From the NCBI GenBank assembly GCA_947629715.1, contig CANRET010000014.1:1-37915 (forward strand): a stretch of 37,915 bases of DNA. The letters are read 5' to 3'. This document shows positions 1 through 8,988 of the stretch, one piece after another. Position 1 is the stretch's first letter; every line of letters starts with the position of its first letter. The stretch is from an uncultured Akkermansia sp. (GTDB lineage: Bacteria > Verrucomicrobiota > Verrucomicrobiia > Verrucomicrobiales > Akkermansiaceae). Made by a program: the position numbers and the translations under genes. The notes under the pieces were generated by a model. That model saw nothing but the letters and a program-made list of their open reading frames with translations. It did no database searches and was not told the DNA's origin.

Positions 1-106
1 TTGCCCAAAAATCGCCAACTCCTGCCATCATCATGCTTCCCTCCCATGAATTACATTTTCTTGGGACGGATGTGATTAGTGCGCGAGGATGCGCGTGCAC
101 ATCTGC

Positions 107-135
107 TTGACATTTCCACGGTCGTGGAGTACCCT
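107..135 (+). promoter_or_regulatory. Possible promoter of nuoB
   Basis: A perfect -35 hexamer TTGACA (107-112) is followed after 17 bases by TACCCT (130-135), a poor -10 box. The start codon at 146 lies 10 bases further on, similar to the short-leader arrangement at other genes here. The weak -10 makes this uncertain, and nuoB could instead be read from an upstream operon promoter outside the window. Confidence 0.3.
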
Positions 136-145
136 TGTCCGCGTG

Positions 146-730
146 ATGGCTACGGACACCCAAGAGCAGATAGAGCAGAACTACATGTGCGATCCGGATG
201 CGGATGGCGGGTTTGTGTACACCACGCTGGAAGCGGCAATCAACTGGATGCATAAATACTCCCTTTGGCCGATGCCGATGGGGACCTCCTGTTGTGCAAT
301 TGAGTACATGGCGGCGTCTTGCTCGCGCTATGACATCTCGCGCTTCGGTTCGGAAGTGAATCGCTACGCTCCGAGGCAGGCTGATTTCATGTTCATCTGT
401 GGCACCATCACCTACAAAATGGCAGCGTTTGTGCGACGCATCTGGGATCAGATGCCGGAGCCGAAGTGGTGCATTGCCTGCGGTGCGTGCGCATGTTCCG
501 GAGGCATGTTTCGCTCGTACTCCGTGTTGCAGGGAGTGGACAAGATCGTGCCGGTGGATGTGTACATTTCCGGCTGTCCGCCGCGTCCGGAAGCTCTGCT
601 GCAAGGGCTGATGACGCTGCAGGATAAAATTATGAAGACGGATCACCCGTTGAAGGGATTTTTCAAGATGCATGACCTGCGCGAGGCTCAGCGGGCGGCT
701 ACCATCAACGAGAAAGTTATTGTGGATTGA
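146..730 (+). CDS. nuoB: NADH-quinone oxidoreductase subunit B
   Basis: NuoB is the peripheral-arm subunit of respiratory complex I that carries the terminal 4Fe-4S cluster N2, next to the quinone site on the cytoplasmic face of the inner membrane. The protein shows the paired cysteines in GTSCCAIEYMA, a further cysteine-rich stretch CIACGACACSGG, and the ISGCPPRPEAL motif, which together supply the N2 ligands. CIACGACACSGG is richer in cysteine than the usual family sequence. The frame stays open from 89, but the family N-terminus fits the ATG at 146 (MATDTQEQ), giving 194 residues, and a TTGACA element lies within the extended frame. nuoC follows 49 bases downstream. Confidence 0.93.
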   Translation: MATDTQEQIEQNYMCDPDADGGFVYTTLEAAINWMHKYSLWPMPMGTSCCAIEYMAASCSRYDISRFGSEVNRYAPRQADFMFICGTITYKMAAFVRRIWDQMPEPKWCIACGACACSGGMFRSYSVLQGVDKIVPVDVYISGCPPRPEALLQGLMTLQDKIMKTDHPLKGFFKMHDLREAQRAATINEKVIVD

Positions 731-779
731 CGGCACTTGCAGACGGCGCTTTTTCTGAATCAAACATTATCCACCCATC

Positions 780-1358
780 ATGGCGGCAGACCAATTCAAA
801 ATAAAGACAGAGTTGCTTGAACGGCTTCACGGGCGTTTCCCCGAAGTGAGACAGCAGGAGTTTCGGGGTGATACGATGCTCACTGTGGCGGCTGAGACAT
901 TGCCGGAGGTGATGCGTTACCTGAAGGAGGCATGTGGCTTTGATATGCTGCTCTGCGTCTCTGCGGTGGATCACTTGGGCGAGGATCCGCGTTACGAGGT
1001 CCATTACACCATCACGCAAGCGGAGACCGGGGTAAACCTCCTCGTGCGCGTGCCCGCTCCCGGGGAGAATCCGTCCGTTCCCTCGCTGACGCCGATCTGG
1101 AGGTCTGCCAACTGGCTGGAGCGCGAGCAGTTTGACCTGATGGGCGTGAACTTTGAAGGGCATCCCGACCTGCGACGCATCATGATGTGGGAGGGTTACC
1201 CGTACCATCCTCTGCGCAAGGATTTTCCCGTGGCGGGTGTGGAGACCGAAACGGTCGGTGTGGCCTTCACGGAAAAGGCGCCTGCTGACGGTGCACCGTT
1301 TGTCACGACACCCGGCGGGCGCACTGCTGCTGAGCGTGAACCGCGTTCCCGCTCCTGA
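780..1358 (+). CDS. nuoC: NADH-quinone oxidoreductase subunit C
   Basis: This is the 30-kDa subunit of complex I, part of the hydrophilic arm that docks the Q-module to the membrane. The diagnostic stretch is near residues 116-152: [19 protein letters not shown], then [18 protein letters not shown], the classic 30-kDa subunit signature. The protein has 192 residues, a normal length for a stand-alone NuoC not fused to NuoD. The last 30 or so residues are low-complexity and poorly conserved. It follows nuoB in the same direction, but the expected nuoD does not follow: an RNase III-like gene begins 24 bases downstream, so the nuo cluster is split here. Confidence 0.92.
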   Translation: MAADQFKIKTELLERLHGRFPEVRQQEFRGDTMLTVAAETLPEVMRYLKEACGFDMLLCVSAVDHLGEDPRYEVHYTITQAETGVNLLVRVPAPGENPSVPSLTPIWRSANWLEREQFDLMGVNFEGHPDLRRIMMWEGYPYHPLRKDFPVAGVETETVGVAFTEKAPADGAPFVTTPGGRTAAEREPRSRS

Positions 1359-1382
1359 TTCCATTTGTCCTGCCTGCACGCT

Positions 1383-1697
1383 ATGAGCAAGGTGCCTCCC
1401 GAACATGATCCTGCAACTCGTGCAGAGGCCTGGCTCGGGGATGCGGTTTTGGCGCTCTACGTGCGTGAATTTTTGCTCGCGGAGTGTCACGGGCACATTG
1501 ATGGCGAGACCTTTGTTCAGCTCACGTCGAATAATTTTTTACGCCTTGTCGGCAATGCCACGGAGGTCGAGGCCAGCATCGGGCGTGCCTATCGCGCGGG
1601 AGAGCTCCCGCTTGCTTACGAATGGATCCGCCGCGAGCTGCATCCCAAGATGCTTATGCGACTTCACGCTCTGCGCTCTGCTCGGCAGCGTCCCTGA
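1383..1697 (+). CDS. Short RNase III-like (Mini-III type) protein
   Basis: This small protein consists only of an RNase III catalytic-type fold, with no double-stranded RNA-binding domain. Near the N-terminus is RAEAWLGDAVLALYVREFLL, matching the RNase III signature with its acidic metal ligands (Glu and Asp of ExxxxGD). Further on are LTSNNFL, TEVEASIGRAY and a helix ending AYEWIRREL, which follow the order seen in Mini-ribonuclease III, an enzyme that matures 23S rRNA in some bacteria. At 104 residues from the ATG at 1383 it is shorter than typical Mini-III (about 130-145). An ATG at 1365 is also possible. The stop lies 3 bases before the ComEC start, suggesting cotranscription. Confidence 0.7.
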   Translation: MSKVPPEHDPATRAEAWLGDAVLALYVREFLLAECHGHIDGETFVQLTSNNFLRLVGNATEVEASIGRAYRAGELPLAYEWIRRELHPKMLMRLHALRSARQRP

Positions 1698-1700
1698 ATT

Positions 1701-3770
1701 ATGCCGACCATGAGCACAGAGGCCTCGGACGAAGGCGAGTGCAAGAAACATGCGGCGCTTGATGTTTGCCGAGAAGTGACGAATCGCGCGCCGCTACTGT
1801 TGCCGCTTGCGGTGGTGACAGGCATTATTTACGGCGGTGCAGTCGGGTGGAGCGTTGTCTGCGTGGCGTTGTTGGCTGCGTGTGTTCTGCGCGCGTGGCG
1901 GGTACTTCTCTGCGCGGTCCTCTGCGGAGTGATTGTGGCGTTGTGCGCGGCATTGCGGCAACGGACGGCAGAGCGACTGCAGCTCACTGCGCAGCCTCCG
2001 CCGAGCGCTGTGCAGGTGCGCGGCACAGTCGTTCGCACGCTCAACCGCAGCTGCTTCGTTGAAATCGGCATGTTGGGCGTCCGCGTGGCTGTTTATGGCG
2101 AAATTCCTGTGCAAGTGGGAGACCGGGTACGCGTGGTCGGCGAATTGCTGCCTGCTCAGGAGCCGCTCGTGCCGGGTATGTTTTCTCCGGAGGAGTGGAT
2201 GCGAGGGCAGGGGATTTCTGCGCGTTTGGCGTGTCTGCGTGCAGAGCGTGAGGGCAGGAGTTCCTTCGGTTATGCCGCTTTGTTGCGCGTGGCGGAGAGT
2301 ATGCGCAGCGCACTCGCCGATCGATTGATGCCGCCGGGGAGCGAGGAAGATGTGCGACGGCAGGTGCTTTGTGCACTTGTGCTGGGGGAGAAAGAGCGGG
2401 CAGATGACAGCACGATTGATATTTTCCGTCGCGGCGGGTGTTTGCACGCCTTTGCGGTGAGCGGGCTGCATGTGGGTATCGTGGCATCCATACTTTGGGC
2501 GTTTCTGAGGTTGTGTCGGGTGCATCCCGCAGCGGGACGCTGGGTGCAGCTCATCGGGGTGGGGCTGTACGTGTTTGCCACGGGTATGGCAGCGCCCGCA
2601 TTGAGAGCGTATGTGATGCTGGCGGCATTGCTAGGCGCGCTCATGCTGCGGCGACGCGTGAGCTTTTTGAATACGTGGTGCTTTGCAGCGTTGATCATTC
2701 TCATGCTTCGGCCGTATCAGTTGCACCAGCCGGGCTTTCAGCTGTCTTTTTTGGTGTACGGCGCGATCTGTCTCGGGGTGCGCTACGGGATGTCAGATTC
2801 GCCGTGGTTCGGACCGGATCCCTACATTCCCGTGCGCATTCACACGAGTTGGGAGCGTCGTGCGGTCAGCGCGGAGCTTTTGGTGCGCGGGGCGGTGGTG
2901 GTATCGCTGTGCGCGTGGCTAACCTCCCTTCCTCTCTCCATCGTGCATTTTCACGTGGTGAATACGGCGAGCTATCTCATCAATATCCTCATTGCGCCGT
3001 TGCTACCGGTGGTGATGTTGACGGGATTGCTCTTGTTGGCAACGAGTGGCGTTCCTCTGTTGGGCGGCGTGGCGCAGGCGGGAGCGCTCGGCAGTGCGGG
3101 CTGGCTTGTTTCGCTTGTAGGGGTGTTCGGCTCGGTGCCCGGGGCATATCTTCCCGCTGCACCGCCGGCGGGGGCAGGGGATTACATGCTGCTGCCTCTC
3201 AGCAACGGCAAGTGCGCATGTGTTTTAGGCAATCCGGGCATCTTGACGGGTGACGCCCGAGGAGAAAACGTGGCGCGCCACATCGTGCAGCCCGCGCTTT
3301 TTCACGCCGGGTATTCTCCCGTTCTCTGCCCGAAGTTGAAGGATGACGCCGCCATGCGCATTTACTCGCAGAGTTGGCCTCAGCTACGCTATTTCACCGC
3401 TCCGCCCGGCTCAGCTCCGCAGCGTTTCACAACACCTGCCGGTGTTTTTACCATTTTTGCGCCTCCGGCCGGGCTGCCCACGAGGTATTCCGCCAACGCC
3501 TCGCCTGTCATCCACTGGCAGAGGCAGGACAAGCGTTGCCTTCTTTTTGTCGGCGATGCCGCACTTTCAACTTTTGAAGCAATTCCGGAGGATTTTCAGC
3601 GCGCGGATATTCTCATCCTGGGCTACAATTCGCACGAGCCGATTACGGATCCCGAACTACTGCACGCCGTGGGCATGGAGAGAATCATCTTGCTCCCTCG
3701 GGCGCGAGGGCACGGGGTGGAGACCTCCTTTCCTCGTGAAACGGCGGAGAATGGATCGCCTCAAAATTGA
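1701..3770 (+). CDS. ComEC/Rec2-family protein with degenerate C-terminal domain
   Basis: ComEC forms the inner-membrane channel for single-stranded DNA in natural transformation. The order here is two N-terminal membrane segments (about residues 30-75), an OB-like soluble domain (about 100-170, VQVRGTVVRT to QGISARL), then the polytopic competence domain with the hallmark FAVSGLHVGIV (about residue 250) and several further membrane helices up to about residue 490. The C-terminal 200 residues keep the outline of the metallo-beta-lactamase-like domain (LLFVGDAALSTFEAIP, then ADILILGYN), but no HxHxDH motif is visible and the usual HHGS is replaced by GYNSHEP. At 689 residues it is slightly shorter than many ComEC proteins. 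The start at 1701 or 1710 is undecided. It is probably cotranscribed with the RNase III-like gene. Confidence 0.83.
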   Translation: MPTMSTEASDEGECKKHAALDVCREVTNRAPLLLPLAVVTGIIYGGAVGWSVVCVALLAACVLRAWRVLLCAVLCGVIVALCAALRQRTAERLQLTAQPPPSAVQVRGTVVRTLNRSCFVEIGMLGVRVAVYGEIPVQVGDRVRVVGELLPAQEPLVPGMFSPEEWMRGQGISARLACLRAEREGRSSFGYAALLRVAESMRSALADRLMPPGSEEDVRRQVLCALVLGEKERADDSTIDIFRRGGCLHAFAVSGLHVGIVASILWAFLRLCRVHPAAGRWVQLIGVGLYVFATGMAAPALRAYVMLAALLGALMLRRRVSFLNTWCFAALIILMLRPYQLHQPGFQLSFLVYGAICLGVRYGMSDSPWFGPDPYIPVRIHTSWERRAVSAELLVRGAVVVSLCAWLTSLPLSIVHFHVVNTASYLINILIAPLLPVVMLTGLLLLATSGVPLLGGVAQAGALGSAGWLVSLVGVFGSVPGAYLPAAPPAGAGDYMLLPLSNGKCACVLGNPGILTGDARGENVARHIVQPALFHAGYSPVLCPKLKDDAAMRIYSQSWPQLRYFTAPPGSAPQRFTTPAGVFTIFAPPAGLPTRYSANASPVIHWQRQDKRCLLFVGDAALSTFEAIPEDFQRADILILGYNSHEPITDPELLHAVGMERIILLPRARGHGVETSFPRETAENGSPQN

Positions 3771-3942
3771 CGAGTAACGGATATGAGCAAGTCCCGGCGA
3801 GGTCCGGCTTTTCGCTCTGCTTCGAAAGAGCCGTGTCTGCGATTTACTGGACTTCGTGCTGTCCCGCCCAGAAGCATTCCGGAGCAAAGACGCTGAAAGC
3901 TTTTAGTTGCAAATCGGACTTCCCGATGGTTTACTCAGGTCA

Positions 3943-4860
<918 letters not shown>

Positions 4861-4983
4861 CTATTTTTTCGCGCTTACTCGTTAGTTTTGTCATCGAGAG
4901 GAAAGAAAAAAGGTTAGGTTATATAACATTCACAGCTTGCAAAAAAGCGGAGAATTTGTTAGTTTGGTGAGGCATTAAACGAA

Positions 4984-7900
4984 ATGAAAGCGCTCGGGAT
5001 GCAGGAGGAGATGCAAGGAGGGCACGTCTGCGCAAGCAGGAGGCTCTGTGCGGCATTGGTTGTGGGGATCTGCATGGTACTTGGGGGAACACGGAGTTAT
5101 ACAGAAAAAACACATTCTTCGGCTTCATCGGATGAGGTTTCTGCCTTTGTTCGGACCCGGCCTGCAGAGGGAGAGCGCGAAGAACGGCTCCAGAGGAGGA
5201 TCATCAAAAAATTGCAAGCAATAGAAGACGGAGGAGATGTAAATGCCACCGATACTTTTGGGCAAACGGCTCTCATGTACGCTGCGGCCGTCAATCATTT
5301 TCCGGTTGTGTGTTGGCTCGTGGCCAAAGGAGCGAAGACAGATCTCAAAAGCGGCAAGGGGAAAACTGCCTCGGACTACGCGACTGATGGGCGTATTCTC
5401 GCATTGCTGCGCATGGTGGATGAGGCAGATAGCGGCAGAGCGGAAGTTGGAGCGTCTTGCACGAATATGGTGCAGCTTGCTCTGCAGGCGCGTGCTTTGG
5501 TGCTGGCTCAGGACAGCGGCAAGCAGTGCGTGACCATAGGCAAAGAGGCGCCCGAAGAAGTCCGATGGCTTGCACTTACTCTGCGTTTGCCTTTGCAGGA
5601 GACGCCCACTGCCTCGGCGCCGTTGCCCTGTGATGTGTGCGCGGAAGCGGCATTGCTCGCGAAGATCCTCTGCCATTCTGATGAATTGTCATCTGATCTT
5701 GCAATGGACATTCCGGAGCTGATCAACAGATTACACGCATGTGGGTGGACTGCGGATGAGCATATTTGGCAGACTTTCCTCTCTGAATACCTTGCTTCGA
5801 ATCACTTCCCGCATAGTTCCGAAGAATCCGCTGAGGAATATGACTTGCGCATCCTGGAGGCTCTTGCGCAAGCTTCCGGCGGAAGGGTTCCGACGGATGC
5901 GGCTGCCTTTTTGCCGGAGCTGTCAGCTGCTTTCACTGCGTCGCATATGGTCCGCATCATGTGTCGGCTCCTGCAGCTCGGAGCGTCTCCCAATGGGAAC
6001 AACGAGCAGAACGAAAATCGCTCCCCCCTCTCATTGGCGGTCACGGCGGATGAAACGCTCGTACGAATTCTCCTGGCGGCCGGGGCAGACGCCAATGCCA
6101 AGCTCTCGCCTGATTGCAGGACTGTCCTGCATCTCGCTCCATCAGTTGATATTGCAAAGGCGCTGCTTGTTGCAGGAGCCGATGTTCGTGCGGCGGATGA
6201 GGCTTGTCCCCTTCTCCCATACCTGGTGTCCCACCCGCAGGCGGGGCAGGATTTGGCGGCTCTCTGCCAATTTTGGGCGGAGCACGGCGCATCCGTCAGT
6301 CCGTCAACCATTGCCTCCATTTCCCCGGATGTTTCGCCGGACACCTATATCGCGTTGCTCCGCTTCTTCAGTGGTCCTGCCGGAGTGAATGTTCGTGTCG
6401 ATGGCGGCAGGAGTCCGCTGCACTTGGTTGTGGACTCTCCTGCGTTTGTCCGGGCGCTCATTCAAGCCGGAGCCGATGTGAATGCAGCCGACAGCGATGG
6501 GGTCACGCCGTTGCACATTGTATCCAACCCGGAATCTGCGTTGATGCTCGTTCACGCCGGGGCTCAATTGTCAGCCAGGGATCATGCCGGACTCATGCCA
6601 CTGCACCGGGCGCTGGAGGACCCTGAACGTGTATCGGCTCTCATCCAAGCAGGGGCGGATGTCAACGTTGCTGATACCCGAGGCCGCTGCCCGCTTGAAC
6701 TGACGACCAACATCGACACACTGAAGCTGCTCACCCGTGCGGGAGCCGATGTGAATGCCAAAGACTCAGACGGGCAGACGTTGCTTCATCGGTTTGTCAA
6801 TTTCCCAGAGCGCGTAGCGGTTTTTCTCCAAGTCGGCGCAGCGAGCAATGAGGCGGATGCCCGGGGCAGAACCCCTCTTCACCTTGCCTCAAACCCCGAA
6901 TCCATCCGTCTCCTTGTCCAAGCCGGCGCCGATCCGAATGCTCCGGATGCCCGCGGAAGGAGCCCTCTCCACCTCGCCGCAGATTTTCCTGATCGCGTGG
7001 AAGCTCTCGTTCGAGTCGGCGCTGATGTCAACAACGCGGATGGCTTCGGCAGAACGCCCCTGCACATTACAACTTCCGCACGCACGGTAGAGCTGCTCGT
7101 CCAGGCCGGCGCCGATGTCAACGCTGTGGACAAGTTCGGTAACACGCCACTCATGCAACGTGCCGTTGAGGATGATCCTGTCGATGTGTCTGCCGCTGCC
7201 GCTTTATTGGATGCAGGCGCTGACACAACCATTCTGAACAATCGGGGAGACAGCGCTTTGAAAATTGCCAACGAGCGCCCGGACACCCGCCATCTCTTTA
7301 TTGAACTTTTCGCGCAACGGAACATTATTGACATCACGCTCAATCCCCATGCCCGCGATACTCAGGGACGCACTGCTCTTATGCTTCTGGTGCGGGACAG
7401 CAGACCTCACGTGCCTTCCATCCGGAGACTGTTGGCCGATGGCGCCGATATCAATGCGCTGGATCGACGCGGCTACTCTGCCATCATGCATTTGGTGATG
7501 TCTTGCGATAACCCGGAGCTTCTCACTATGCTCCTGGATGCCGGCGCCAGAATTGACCACCGGGGACGCGACAGAAAGACCCCTCTCTCCCTTGCTCAGG
7601 AGTTGCATCGCGAGGCCTCCGCCAAGCTTCTCGCCGAATACAACGCATCCAAGTTTGAATACATCGTTTCTACCGTCCTGCCGAAAGTTCAATTTACGGA
7701 GAGTTACCAGTCTTTCCGTAACCGCAATGACTATCCCCATACCTATGACACTTGGCGCGACCCGGATGCTTTGGTTTCTTCTGGCAAATTTCTCATCGTG
7801 ATCAATCTTTCATCGCAACGCGGACTTCTCATTGTAGCCGACCGTCTCTCCATGGATTTTCCCGTTTGCACCGGCAGAGGATCTAAACACGCTACCCCTA

Positions 7901-8124
7901 CCGGCTTCTTTCGCATCAGTCAAAAAGATCGCTACCACCGCTCCAATCTCTACGGCTCCTCCATGCCCTTTTTCATGCGTCTTACGAATGATGGCGTCGG
8001 ACTCCACGTCGGCAATGTCCTGCGTACCCCGGATTCTCACGGCGGCGTCCGCATGCAACACGAGATTTGCTCCACGCTCTTCAACCTCCTGCCCCTTGGC
8101 ACTGAAGTTGTCATTCGCGAATAA
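4984..8124 (+). CDS. Exported ankyrin-repeat protein with C-terminal YkuD-type domain lacking the catalytic Cys
   Basis: A 1046-residue protein. The N-terminus has basic residues then a hydrophobic stretch (LCAALVVGICMVLGG, about residues 21-36), a likely signal peptide or anchor. One ankyrin repeat lies near residues 80-135 and a long array near 335-890, with many copies of the GADVNAxDxxGxTPLH type. The last 120 residues (about 925-1046) match the L,D-transpeptidase (YkuD) domain: GKFLIVINLSSQRG, TPTGFFRI, GLHVGN and SHGGVRM. In active enzymes the last motif reads SHGCxR; here residue 1021 (codon 8044-8046, GGC) is glycine, so the nucleophile is absent. The protein may bind peptidoglycan or act only as a scaffold. 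Alternative starts lie at 4999 and 5011; a GAGG stretch precedes 4984. The repeats suggest protein-protein contacts in the periplasm. Confidence 0.85.
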   Translation: MKALGMQEEMQGGHVCASRRLCAALVVGICMVLGGTRSYTEKTHSSASSDEVSAFVRTRPAEGEREERLQRRIIKKLQAIEDGGDVNATDTFGQTALMYAAAVNHFPVVCWLVAKGAKTDLKSGKGKTASDYATDGRILALLRMVDEADSGRAEVGASCTNMVQLALQARALVLAQDSGKQCVTIGKEAPEEVRWLALTLRLPLQETPTASAPLPCDVCAEAALLAKILCHSDELSSDLAMDIPELINRLHACGWTADEHIWQTFLSEYLASNHFPHSSEESAEEYDLRILEALAQASGGRVPTDAAAFLPELSAAFTASHMVRIMCRLLQLGASPNGNNEQNENRSPLSLAVTADETLVRILLAAGADANAKLSPDCRTVLHLAPSVDIAKALLVAGADVRAADEACPLLPYLVSHPQAGQDLAALCQFWAEHGASVSPSTIASISPDVSPDTYIALLRFFSGPAGVNVRVDGGRSPLHLVVDSPAFVRALIQAGADVNAADSDGVTPLHIVSNPESALMLVHAGAQLSARDHAGLMPLHRALEDPERVSALIQAGADVNVADTRGRCPLELTTNIDTLKLLTRAGADVNAKDSDGQTLLHRFVNFPERVAVFLQVGAASNEADARGRTPLHLASNPESIRLLVQAGADPNAPDARGRSPLHLAADFPDRVEALVRVGADVNNADGFGRTPLHITTSARTVELLVQAGADVNAVDKFGNTPLMQRAVEDDPVDVSAAAALLDAGADTTILNNRGDSALKIANERPDTRHLFIELFAQRNIIDITLNPHARDTQGRTALMLLVRDSRPHVPSIRRLLADGADINALDRRGYSAIMHLVMSCDNPELLTMLLDAGARIDHRGRDRKTPLSLAQELHREASAKLLAEYNASKFEYIVSTVLPKVQFTESYQSFRNRNDYPHTYDTWRDPDALVSSGKFLIVINLSSQRGLLIVADRLSMDFPVCTGRGSKHATPTGFFRISQKDRYHRSNLYGSSMPFFMRLTNDGVGLHVGNVLRTPDSHGGVRMQHEICSTLFNLLPLGTEVVIRE

Positions 8125-8267
8125 TTTCTTTTTTTTCGTTCTGATTTTTGTCGCGCGAGAAGTGATTTCAATCCCTTGCACCTTTCTCTGCCTTAATTGT
8201 GATGCGGTGATTTCAGATGAACCCGCTGGGGGTTGCGAAAAAAACAGCATGAGAACAGAGATTTTGC

Positions 8268-8295
8268 TTGACGTTGCGTTCAAAGAAGATACAAT
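8268..8295 (+). promoter_or_regulatory. Promoter of rpmB
   Basis: TTGACG (8268-8273), a 16-base spacer, and TACAAT (8290-8295). The predicted transcript starts near 8302, leaving about 29 bases of leader before the ATG at 8331, so this is a leadered gene in contrast to several neighbours. Confidence 0.6.
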
Positions 8296-8330
8296 GCTCT
8301 CCCACAAACCTTTTCAACGAAAGACACGTC

Positions 8331-8609
8331 ATGTCCAGAATCTGTAACATCACGTTAGCAATTCCTCATAAAGGTCGCCGTATTCACCGTTCCGGTTTGG
8401 CTAAGAAGAAGGGCGGTATCGGACGTCATGTGACCAAGACGGTGAACCGCACAGTTTTCCCGAACTTGCAAGAGAAGCGTATCTGGGTGCCGGAGCTTAA
8501 CGGCGGACGCGGTGGATATATCCGCATGAAGCTTTCCTGCAAGGCTTTGCGTTCTATCTCCAAGAACGGCGCCTTCGCGACTCTCAAGAAGGCTGGGATC
8601 TTGTTTTGA
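8331..8609 (+). CDS. rpmB: 50S ribosomal protein L28
   Basis: L28 is a component of the large ribosomal subunit. The protein begins MSRICNIT, runs through HRSGLAKKKGG, and has the family core FPNLQEKRIWVPE followed by RMKLSCKALRSISKNG. At 92 residues it is longer than the common form (about 62-78) because of extra residues around the GGIGRHVTK and NGGRGGY loops. The frame is open from 8268, but that segment contains the promoter and does not fit the family, so the ATG at 8331 is taken. A small gene follows 100 bases downstream. Confidence 0.92.
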   Translation: MSRICNITLAIPHKGRRIHRSGLAKKKGGIGRHVTKTVNRTVFPNLQEKRIWVPELNGGRGGYIRMKLSCKALRSISKNGAFATLKKAGILF

Positions 8610-8673
8610 GGAAACGCAGAGAAAAGATTGAACGCTCGTCGCGAGTCGGGTGTCCATTACTGCGAGTGGAACC

Positions 8674-8690
8674 GATCGGTTGCACCGATC
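8674..8690 (+). terminator. Hairpin after rpmB, weak terminator candidate
   Basis: GATCGGT (8674-8680) and ACCGATC (8684-8690) form a perfect 7-bp stem with a 3-base loop. No T-run follows, so it is either an inefficient terminator or an RNA-stability or attenuation structure between rpmB and the gene at 8710. Confidence 0.3.
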
Positions 8691-8709
8691 CTGTAAGATA
8701 TAACAAGTC

Positions 8710-8937
8710 ATGACACGTCAAAAGACACATATAGCACTGCGAATCAACGATGATAATGAGAATCATCATCTGTGGAATAACCGTGGCGTATGGTGGTGTC
8801 ATGTGACGGTACACAAACCGGATGCCACTGCGGAGCGCTTGCGTTTTTCGCTGCGCACGCGTGACATCAACAAGGCGAGGACACTGCGAGATCGGATTTT
8901 TGCCGATATTCAACGCCATTTCGGCATAGCCGCGTGA
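8710..8937 (+). CDS. Small protein resembling a stand-alone integrase arm-type DNA-binding domain
   Basis: A 75-residue protein of unknown function. The central part, GVWWCHVTVHKPDATAERL followed by RFSLRTRDINKARTLRDRI, has the strand-strand-strand-helix layout and the SLRTxDxxxAR pattern seen at the N-terminus of many tyrosine recombinases, where this fold binds arm-type DNA sites. No recombinase catalytic domain follows; the next gene is prmC on the other strand. It could be a remnant of an integrase or a small DNA- or RNA-binding protein kept next to rpmB. A TATAAC box (8699-8704) ends 5 bases before the ATG, suggesting its own leaderless transcript, though no convincing -35 accompanies it. 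The resemblance is by eye. Confidence 0.5.
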   Translation: MTRQKTHIALRINDDNENHHLWNNRGVWWCHVTVHKPDATAERLRFSLRTRDINKARTLRDRIFADIQRHFGIAA

Positions 8938-8988
8938 GCGGCGTGTCATGTTGCCGACTCCGGGGGGCAATCTTTGGTTGGGTGATCG

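Noticed and set aside
4861..4983. Possible promoter with TATAAC (4922-4927) upstream of the ankyrin gene
   Set aside because: The nearest TTGTCA lies about 28 bases away, too far for a standard spacer, and other hexamer combinations are equally weak.
6400..7160. Tandem DNA-level repeats that could suggest a CRISPR or satellite array
   Set aside because: The periodicity is about 33 codons and reflects ankyrin repeats within one frame; the units are diverged and there are no conserved spacers.
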